Positions 30,533 to 35,978 of a DNA stretch of 35,978 nucleotides are shown here, piece after piece. The stretch comes from Rubrivivax benzoatilyticus JA2 = ATCC BAA-35 (GTDB lineage: Bacteria > Pseudomonadota > Gammaproteobacteria > Burkholderiales > Burkholderiaceae_C): positions 1-35,978 of the forward strand of contig NZ_AEWG01000037.1 in the NCBI RefSeq assembly GCF_000190375.1, given 5' to 3'. Position numbers and translations under genes: made by a program. The notes under the pieces are model-generated. The model saw only the letters and a program-made list of their open reading frames with translations, was not told where the DNA came from and made no database searches. Numbering within the stretch: the first letter of the stretch is position 1; every line of letters begins with the position of its first letter.

Positions 30533-31627
30533 ATGTTATTCGATTCAACTGTGCGTCGCGAGCTGGCGCGGACCTTCGGCGCCACCCTCGTCGTGATCCT
30601 GACCATCGTGCTGACGATGTTCCTGATCCGCACGATCGGCCAGGCGGCCGGCGGCGTCGTCGCCCCGCAGGACGTCGTGCTGCTGCTGGGCTACGTCGCG
30701 CTGGGCCATCTGCCGACGATGCTCGCGCTGTCGCTGTTCGTCGCCGTCGTCGTGACGCTCGGGCGCATGTACCGCGACAGCGAGATGGTGATCTGGTTCG
30801 CCGGCGGCATCGGCCTGTCGCGCTTCGTGCGGCCGGTGCTGCGCACGAGCTGGCCGGTGCTGCTGGTCATCGCCGCGCTGCTGCTCTTCGTCTGGCCCTG
30901 GGGCAACCGCAACAGCCTCGAGCTGCGCCAGCGCTACGAGCAGCGATCGGACCTGTCGCGCGTGACGCCCGGCGTCTTCCAGACCTCCAGCGACGGCAGC
31001 CGCGTCTTCTTCATCGAGCGCGACACGCGCGAAGGCGCCGACGCGCGCAACGTCTTCATCGTCGCCCAGACCGGCGAGACCGAGAGCGTCACCTCGGCGC
31101 GCAGCGGCCGGCTCGAACGCGACGGCGACGACCGCTTCGTCGTGCTCGAGCGCGGCCAGCGCAACGACGTCGACCTGAAGACCGGCGAGAAGGCGCAGTC
31201 GAGCTTCGAGACCTACCGCGTCCTGGCCGACGAGAAGCGTGCCCGCGAAGCCGAGCGCCAGCCGCCGAAGGCGATGGACACGCTGGACCTGCTGCAGGAC
31301 CCGACCCGCCCCAACCAGGGCGAGCTGACCTGGCGCTTCGGCCTGCTGACCGGCGCCGGCAACATGCTGCTGCTGGGCATCGGCCTGGCGGCGACGAACC
31401 CGCGGCGCGCGAGCAACTGGAACCTGCTGCTGGCGCTGCTCGGCTTCGTCGTCTACTTCAACCTCATCAACCTGTCCCAGGCCTGGGTGGCCAGCGGCCG
31501 CCTGGGCATGGGCGCGGCGCTGGCCGTCGTGCACGGCAGCGCCTTCGCGATCGCGCTGGGCTTGCTGTGGTGGCGCGACCATGCCGCCGTGTTCGCCTGG
31601 GGACGCCGCCGGGGAGCCCAGGCATGA
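30533..31627 (+). CDS. lptF: LPS export ABC transporter permease LptF
   Basis: This encodes 364 residues of the YjgP/YjgQ family. Three N-terminal membrane segments (about 15-35, 55-80, 98-118) are followed by a periplasmic beta-jellyroll domain (about 120-265). Three C-terminal membrane segments (about 278-298, 303-323, 333-353) complete the fold. With LptG and the ATPase LptB it extracts lipopolysaccharide from the inner membrane. The start MLFDSTVRRELARTFGAT is typical of the family. The 3' end overlaps lptG by 4 bp (ATGA). The divergent placement next to pepA-holC is the same as in many Proteobacteria, including Escherichia coli. Confidence 0.95.
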   Translation: MLFDSTVRRELARTFGATLVVILTIVLTMFLIRTIGQAAGGVVAPQDVVLLLGYVALGHLPTMLALSLFVAVVVTLGRMYRDSEMVIWFAGGIGLSRFVRPVLRTSWPVLLVIAALLLFVWPWGNRNSLELRQRYEQRSDLSRVTPGVFQTSSDGSRVFFIERDTREGADARNVFIVAQTGETESVTSARSGRLERDGDDRFVVLERGQRNDVDLKTGEKAQSSFETYRVLADEKRAREAERQPPKAMDTLDLLQDPTRPNQGELTWRFGLLTGAGNMLLLGIGLAATNPRRASNWNLLLALLGFVVYFNLINLSQAWVASGRLGMGAALAVVHGSAFAIALGLLWWRDHAAVFAWGRRRGAQA

Positions 31628-32736
31628 GAACCGTCCGCCGCCTGCTCTACCGCGACATCGTCGCCTCGGTGGTCTTCGTCGCGCTGGCCTTCCTGTCGCT
31701 GTTCTTCTTCATCGACCTGGTCGAGAAGATGGGCAACGTCGGCCGCGCCGGGCGCACCACCGGCGTCGCGGTGATGTCCGCGCTGCTGGAGCTGCCCGGC
31801 CACTTCTACGAGCTGATGCCGATCGCGGTGCTGATCGGCACGATCTATTCGCTGGCGCGGCTGGCTCAGTCCTCCGAGTTCACGATCCTGCGCACCGGCG
31901 GCCTGGGGCCGGGCCGGGCGCTGTCGCTGCTGGCGGTGCTGGGCGTCGTCTTCGGCGCCATCACCTTCGCCGTCGGCGACTACGTCGTGCCGGTGGCCGA
32001 GCGCAAGGCCGTGGCCGTCAAGGCCCTGGCCGCCGGCGGCATGCGCGTCGGGCGCACCGGCGCCTGGCTGAAGGAGAAGCGCATGACGCCCGAGGGCGAG
32101 CGCAGCTACTCGGTCAACCTCGCCGGCACGACGCCCGACGGGCGCCTGAGCGGCATCCGCATCTTCGAGTTCGACGCCGACGGACGGCTGTCGGTGCGCA
32201 TCGCGGCAAAGACCGGCACCGTCGCCGCCGACGGCACCTGGACGCTGTCGGAGGCCGAGGTCACGCGCTGGCCCGACGTGCGCCTGCGCGAGCCTGCCGG
32301 CGTCGTCGAGCAGCGCCTGCCCGAGCTGCGCTGGGCCAGCACGCTGACGCCCGAGGTCGTCGCCGCCGCGGTCATGCCGCGCGAGACCATGACCACCGCC
32401 GACCTGTGGCGCTACAGCGTGCACCTGTCGGACCAGGCGCAGGCCACGCAGAGCTACGAGATCCTGTTCTGGAAGAAGGCGCTGTACCCGCTGGCCTGCC
32501 TGGTGATGACGGCGCTGGCCCTGCCCTTCGCCTACCTGCACGCACGCGCCGGCAGCGTCAGCCTGAAGGTCTTCGGCGGCATCATGCTGGGCATCAGCTT
32601 CGTGCTGCTGAACAACCTCGCCGGCCACGTCGGGCTGCTGCGCGACTGGACCCCCTGGATCGCCGCGGCCACGCCCAGCCTGCTGTACCTGCTGATGTCG
32701 CTGGCCGCCTTCACCTGGCTGGTGCGCTACCGATGA
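31624..32736 (+). CDS. lptG: LPS export ABC transporter permease LptG
   Basis: This encodes 370 residues and is the partner permease of LptF. It starts MRTVRRLLYRDIVASVVFV and has the conserved cytoplasmic coupling stretch SLARLAQSSEFTILRTGG (about residues 77-94). A periplasmic jellyroll domain (about 135-270) and three C-terminal membrane segments follow (about 285-305, 315-335, 340-365). It overlaps lptF at the start and the cbiX-type gene at the end, each by 4 bp, so the three are likely translated from one message. Confidence 0.95.
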   Translation: MRTVRRLLYRDIVASVVFVALAFLSLFFFIDLVEKMGNVGRAGRTTGVAVMSALLELPGHFYELMPIAVLIGTIYSLARLAQSSEFTILRTGGLGPGRALSLLAVLGVVFGAITFAVGDYVVPVAERKAVAVKALAAGGMRVGRTGAWLKEKRMTPEGERSYSVNLAGTTPDGRLSGIRIFEFDADGRLSVRIAAKTGTVAADGTWTLSEAEVTRWPDVRLREPAGVVEQRLPELRWASTLTPEVVAAAVMPRETMTTADLWRYSVHLSDQAQATQSYEILFWKKALYPLACLVMTALALPFAYLHARAGSVSLKVFGGIMLGISFVLLNNLAGHVGLLRDWTPWIAAATPSLLYLLMSLAAFTWLVRYR

Positions 32737-33104
32737 GCCGCGGCCTGATCCTCTTCGCCCACGGTGCACGCGACCCGCGCTGGGCCGAGCCTTTCGAGGC
32801 CGTCGCCGCCCAGGTGCGCGCCGCGCGCCCCGGTGTCGCGGTGCGTCTGGCCTTCCTGGAGTTCATGGCGCCGGACCTGGCGAGCGCCGGCGACGAGCTG
32901 GCCGCCGCGGGCTGCACCGAGGTCGCCGTCGTGCCGCTGTTCCTGGGCGCCGGCGGCCATGTGCGCCGCGACGTGCCGGGCCTGCTGCAGGCCCTGGCCG
33001 AACGCCACCCGGGCACACGCTTCACGCTGCAGCCGGCCGTCGGCGAAGCGCCGGAAGTCGTCGCCGCGATGGCCGCGGCAGCCGCGCGTGCGCTCGGCAC
33101 CTGA
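32733..33104 (+). CDS. cbiX: Short CbiX/SirB-type sirohydrochlorin chelatase
   Basis: This encodes 123 residues, the size of the single-domain CbiX (short) class, which inserts cobalt or iron into sirohydrochlorin. Two histidines expected at the metal site are visible: His10 in ILFAHGARDPRW and His76 in FLGAGGHVRRD. As a short protein it probably works as a homodimer. Cobalt versus iron use (cobalamin or siroheme) is not shown by the sequence. The gene next to it encodes a CysB-type regulator, which favours siroheme for sulfite reductase; the cobalamin genes at the other end of the window keep the alternative open. It overlaps lptG by 4 bp. Confidence 0.85.
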   Translation: MSRGLILFAHGARDPRWAEPFEAVAAQVRAARPGVAVRLAFLEFMAPDLASAGDELAAAGCTEVAVVPLFLGAGGHVRRDVPGLLQALAERHPGTRFTLQPAVGEAPEVVAAMAAAAARALGT

Positions 33105-33121
33105 CCCATGACGAGGCCTGG

Positions 33122-34066
33122 ATGAACCTGCACCAGTTCCGATTCGTCCAGGAGGCGGTGCGCCGCAACCTGAACCTCACCGAGACCGCCAAGGCGCTGT
33201 TCACCTCGCAGCCCGGCATCAGCAAGGCGATCCTCGAACTCGAGGAAGAGCTCGGCGTCGACATCTTCGCCCGCCACGGCAAGCGCCTGCGCCGCGTCAC
33301 CGAGCCCGGCCAGGAGGTGCTGAAGTCGATCGAGATCATCATGCGCGAGGTCAGCAACCTCAAGCGCATCGGCGAGCAGTTCTCCAAGCAGGACGCGGGC
33401 ACGCTGTCGATCGCGACGACGCACACCCAGGCGCGCTACTTCCTGCCCGGGCCGGTGGCCCAGCTGCGCAAGCGTTTCCCCAAGGTGCAGGTCGTGCTGC
33501 ACCAGGGCATGCCCGAGCAGGTGGCGCGCATGCTGCTGGACGACGTCGCCGAGATCGGCCTGGCGACCGAGGCGCTGTCCCACTACGACGACCTCGTCAC
33601 CCTGCCCTGCTACGAATGGCAGCACGTGATGGTGGTGCCGCCGGATCACCCGCTGGCCAGCGTGGAGCGCATCACGCTGGAGCAGCTGGCCGCCGAGCCG
33701 CTGGTGCTCTACCACGCCACCGTCTCGGGCCGCACGCGCATCGACCAGGCCTTCACACGCGCCCGGCTCAAGCCTTCGGTGGCGCTGGAGGCGATCGACT
33801 CCGACGTCATCAAGACCTACGTGCGCCTCGGGCTGGGTGTCGGCATCGTCGCCGAGACCGCGGTGCGCGAGGACCCGCCCGGCGGCGACCTCGTCTGGCG
33901 CCCGCTGGGCCAGCTCTTCGGCGCCAACGTCACGCGCGTGGCCTTCAAGCGCGGCGCCTACCTGCGCCACTTCGTCTACGCCTTCGCCGAACAGCTGTCC
34001 GACCGCCTGACCGCCTCGCTCGTGCAGCGCGCGATGGCCGGCGAAGGCAGCGACTACGACCTCTGA
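33122..34066 (+). CDS. CysB-type LysR-family transcriptional regulator
   Basis: This encodes 314 residues. The N-terminal winged helix-turn-helix (MNLHQFRFVQEAVRRNLNLTETAKALFTSQPGISK, about residues 1-60) has the CysB/Cbl-type opening. The C-terminal LysR substrate domain includes ATTHTQARYFLP, the CysB-like inducer loop, and TYVRLGLGVGIVAE. CysB proteins activate sulfate assimilation genes and sense O-acetylserine or N-acetylserine in known cases. GAGG lies a few bases before the ATG, and the gap to the cbiX-type gene is 17 bp, so they may share a transcript. The stop overlaps the aminotransferase start by 1 bp (TGATG). It may equally be a Cbl-type paralog rather than the main CysB. Confidence 0.9.
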   Translation: MNLHQFRFVQEAVRRNLNLTETAKALFTSQPGISKAILELEEELGVDIFARHGKRLRRVTEPGQEVLKSIEIIMREVSNLKRIGEQFSKQDAGTLSIATTHTQARYFLPGPVAQLRKRFPKVQVVLHQGMPEQVARMLLDDVAEIGLATEALSHYDDLVTLPCYEWQHVMVVPPDHPLASVERITLEQLAAEPLVLYHATVSGRTRIDQAFTRARLKPSVALEAIDSDVIKTYVRLGLGVGIVAETAVREDPPGGDLVWRPLGQLFGANVTRVAFKRGAYLRHFVYAFAEQLSDRLTASLVQRAMAGEGSDYDL

Positions 34067-35226
34067 TGACCGCACCCCGCACCCCGCACCTGCCCAGCCG
34101 CCTGCCGAACGTCGGCACGACGATCTTCAGCGTGATGTCGGCGCTGGCCGCCGAGTGCGGCGCCGTCAACCTCGGCCAGGGCTTCCCCGACTTCGACTGC
34201 GACCCGGCGCTGCTGGACCGCGTCAACGACGCGATGCGCGAGGGCCTGAACCAGTACCCGCCGATGGCCGGCGTGCCGGCGCTGCGCCAGGCCGTCGCGG
34301 CCAAGATCGCGGCGCTGTACGGCCGCGCCTACGACGCCGAGCGCGAGATCACCGTCACCGCCGGCGCCACCCAGGCCATCCTGACCGCGGTGCTGGCCTG
34401 CGTGCACCCGGGTGACGAGGTCGTCGTGCTCGAGCCCTGCTACGACAGCTACGCGCCGAACATCGAGCTGGCCGGCGGCACCGTGGTGCGCGTGCCGCTG
34501 ACGCCGGGCACGTTCCGCCCCGACTTCGCGCGCATCGCCGCGGCGATCGGGCCGCGCACCCGCGCGATCATCGTCAACACGCCGCACAACCCGGCGGCGG
34601 TGGTCTGGACGCGCGCCGAGATGCAGCGCCTGGCCGAGATCCTGGCGCCGACCGAGGTGCTGCTGATCGCCGACGAGGTCTACGAGCACATGGTGTTCGA
34701 CGGCGCCGAGCACGTCAGCGCCTCGGCTATCCCCGAGCTGGCGGCGCGCGCCTTCGTCGTCTCCAGCTTCGGCAAGACCTTCCACGTCACCGGCTGGAAG
34801 GTCGGCACGGTGGCGGCGCCGGCGGCGCTGACGGCCGAGTTCCGCAAGGTGCACCAGTTCAACGTCTTCACGGTGAACACGCCGATGCAGCACGCGCTGG
34901 CGCGTTACCTCGCCGACCCGGCGCCCTACCTCGGCCTGGCGGCCTTCTACCAGCGCAAGCGCGACCTGTTCCGCGCCGGGCTGGCCGCCAGCCGGCTGAA
35001 GCTGCTGCCCTGCGAAGGCAGCTACTTCCAGAGCGTCGACTACTCGGCCGTTTCGGACCTGCCCGAAGCCGAGTTCTGCCGCTGGCTGACGCGCGAGGTC
35101 GGCGTCGCGGCGATCCCGATCTCGGCCTTCTACGACGGCGGCTTCGAGCAGCGCATCGCGCGGCTGTGCTTCGCCAAGCGCGACGACACGCTCGAACGCG
35201 CGCTCGAGCGGCTGGCGCGGCTCTAG
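34066..35226 (+). CDS. Pyridoxal-phosphate aminotransferase, YbdL/MtnE-like (methionine-preferring)
   Basis: This encodes 386 residues, the same length as Escherichia coli YbdL, a class I/II aminotransferase that prefers methionine. The PLP lysine is predicted at Lys237 in SSFGKTFHVTGWKVG, close to Lys236 in YbdL. The opening SRLPNVGTTIFSVMSALAAE and the block VNLGQGFPDFDCDP are typical. YDSYAPNIELAGG, NTPHNPAAVVW and IADEVYEHMVFDG are other family motifs. It would interconvert methionine and its keto acid, perhaps in methionine salvage, in the cytoplasm. Its start is fused to the stop of the CysB-type gene (TGATG), which ties it to sulfur amino-acid metabolism. Kynurenine aminotransferase-type activity is the alternative. 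Confidence 0.88.
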   Translation: MTAPRTPHLPSRLPNVGTTIFSVMSALAAECGAVNLGQGFPDFDCDPALLDRVNDAMREGLNQYPPMAGVPALRQAVAAKIAALYGRAYDAEREITVTAGATQAILTAVLACVHPGDEVVVLEPCYDSYAPNIELAGGTVVRVPLTPGTFRPDFARIAAAIGPRTRAIIVNTPHNPAAVVWTRAEMQRLAEILAPTEVLLIADEVYEHMVFDGAEHVSASAIPELAARAFVVSSFGKTFHVTGWKVGTVAAPAALTAEFRKVHQFNVFTVNTPMQHALARYLADPAPYLGLAAFYQRKRDLFRAGLAASRLKLLPCEGSYFQSVDYSAVSDLPEAEFCRWLTREVGVAAIPISAFYDGGFEQRIARLCFAKRDDTLERALERLARL

Positions 35227-35228
35227 GC

Positions 35229-35247
35229 CCGGCGCTGCGGGCGCCGG
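35229..35247. terminator. Hairpin between two convergent genes
   Basis: CCGGCGC (35229-35235) and GCGCCGG (35241-35247) form a perfect 7-bp stem with loop TGCGG. No T-run follows on either strand. It fills the 22-bp gap between the aminotransferase and the FimV-like gene, which suggests a shared terminator. Confidence 0.5.
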
Positions 35248-35248
35248 T

Positions 35249-35978
35249 TCAGTCGCTGCGTGGCGGAGCCGGGTCGACGCCCGGGCGCGCCGCAGCGTCG
35301 GGCTCGGCGTCCAGAACGCTGAGGTCCAGGTCCAGCGACGGCGGCGCCACCGGCTCGACGACGCCGGGATCGAAGACCGACTCGCGCTCCAGCGTCAGGT
35401 ACGGGTGCGGCGACGTCGCGCCGAACTCGACCTGGTCGGTCTCGGCCAGCGGCAGCAGCAGGTCGACGGCACCGCTCTCGACCGCCTCGCGGTCCAGCAG
35501 GTCACGCGCCAGCGAGTACAGGAACAGCACCTCGCGGTAGGCCGGCAGCTCGAACAGGTCGCCACGCGACTTGCGGAACAGCAGCGCCTCGAGCTCGGCC
35601 ATCGCGTCCACCGGACGCGGCCAGACCTGCTGCAGGCGCGGCAGCACGCCGGGGTAGTCCTCCAGCGAACGGCCCTGCTGCAGGTCGGCGTCCCAGTCGG
35701 GCGCGTAGCCGTTGAAGCGGCGGTTGAAACGCTCGCGCGTGCGTTCGTAGGCCTCGCGCTCGCCACGGCGGCGGTAGATCTCCAGCAGCTTCAGGTAGGG
35801 CAGCGGGCTGCCGCCGCCGGTGTCGCGCAGGTGCTCCACCAGCAGGTCGACAGCGGCCTCGTCCTGGCCGAGCACGATGAAGAACTCGGCCTGCTGCTCC
35901 AGGTCGAGCAGCTCCTCGATCGTCACGTCGCGCGGCGCGGCCTCGTCCAGGCGCGGCCCTGCCGCCTGCACCTGGGTG
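35249..35978 (-). CDS. FimV-style or repeat-like hypothetical protein, C-terminal part
   Basis: The last 243 codons of a minus-strand gene lie here; the frame stays open to the right edge. It contains VTIEELLDLEQQAEFFIVLGQ, then LVEHLRDTGGGSPLPYLKLLEIYRRRG, which reads like one or two tetratricopeptide-type helical repeats. After that comes FNRRFNGYAPDWDADLQQGRSLEDYP. The tail is proline- and aspartate-rich and ends VDPAPPRSD. Similar sequences in Burkholderiales are sometimes labelled FimV or pilus-assembly related. A membrane or LysM part cannot be checked because the N-terminus is outside the window. Confidence 0.5.
   Translation of the reverse strand, partial: TQVQAAGPRLDEAAPRDVTIEELLDLEQQAEFFIVLGQDEAAVDLLVEHLRDTGGGSPLPYLKLLEIYRRRGEREAYERTRERFNRRFNGYAPDWDADLQQGRSLEDYPGVLPRLQQVWPRPVDAMAELEALLFRKSRGDLFELPAYREVLFLYSLARDLLDREAVESGAVDLLLPLAETDQVEFGATSPHPYLTLERESVFDPGVVEPVAPPSLDLDLSVLDAEPDAAARPGVDPAPPRSD

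Overview
This window looks like a chromosomal segment of a high-GC betaproteobacterium of the order Burkholderiales, probably from the Rubrivivax/Leptothrix/Roseateles neighbourhood. That placement is inferred from gene content and protein style (very GC-rich codons, a DUF3149 micro-protein, a sulfide-oxidation gene set, the holC-pepA/lptFG arrangement). No tRNA, rRNA, CRISPR array, insertion sequence, phage or other mobile element was seen. Genes are densely packed, often with 1-13 bp overlaps.

Left part (1-8300), cofactor and sulfur metabolism. On the minus strand a cobalamin riboswitch precedes a BtuB-type receptor and the start of cobB/cbiA, which runs off the left edge. Divergent to it on the plus strand are a YeeE/YedE (TsuA/SoxT-like) sulfur-compound transporter, a monoheme cytochrome c and a flavocytochrome c sulfide dehydrogenase flavoprotein (fccB). 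The divergent region holds a perfect FNR-type box (TTGAT-N4-ATCAA). Minus-strand soxY and soxZ follow. Between them and fccB lies a LivK-type amino-acid binding protein gene preceded by a clear tandem glycine riboswitch.

Middle part (8300-15900). A minus-strand operon carries fhs (formate-tetrahydrofolate ligase), a WYL-domain regulator and a panE-type ketopantoate reductase. It is followed by a UPF0149/YecA protein, a large hybrid sensor histidine kinase and a small conserved hypothetical protein.

Glycogen region (15860-27250). Two divergent operons make up a complete synthesis and breakdown set: glgC-glgA on the minus strand, and glgP-glgB-glgX-malQ on the plus strand. The 345-bp region between them contains a perfect 15-bp palindrome (TGTAGT-TTT-ACTACA) matching the known HexR operator pattern. 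This would link glycogen turnover to Entner-Doudoroff/central carbon control.

Right part (27250-35978). A second LivK-type binding protein, closely related to the first but without a riboswitch, is followed by holC and pepA on the minus strand. On the plus strand are lptF-lptG (LPS export), a short CbiX-type chelatase, a CysB-type LysR regulator and a YbdL/MtnE-type aminotransferase. The window ends in the C-terminal part of a repeat-like, FimV-style hypothetical protein.

The most interesting signals are regulatory: the glycine riboswitch on an orphan binding protein with a riboswitch-less paralog in the same window, the FNR box between B12-uptake and sulfide-oxidation genes, and the HexR-like operator in the glycogen divergon. 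I did not find a clearly novel multi-gene system.
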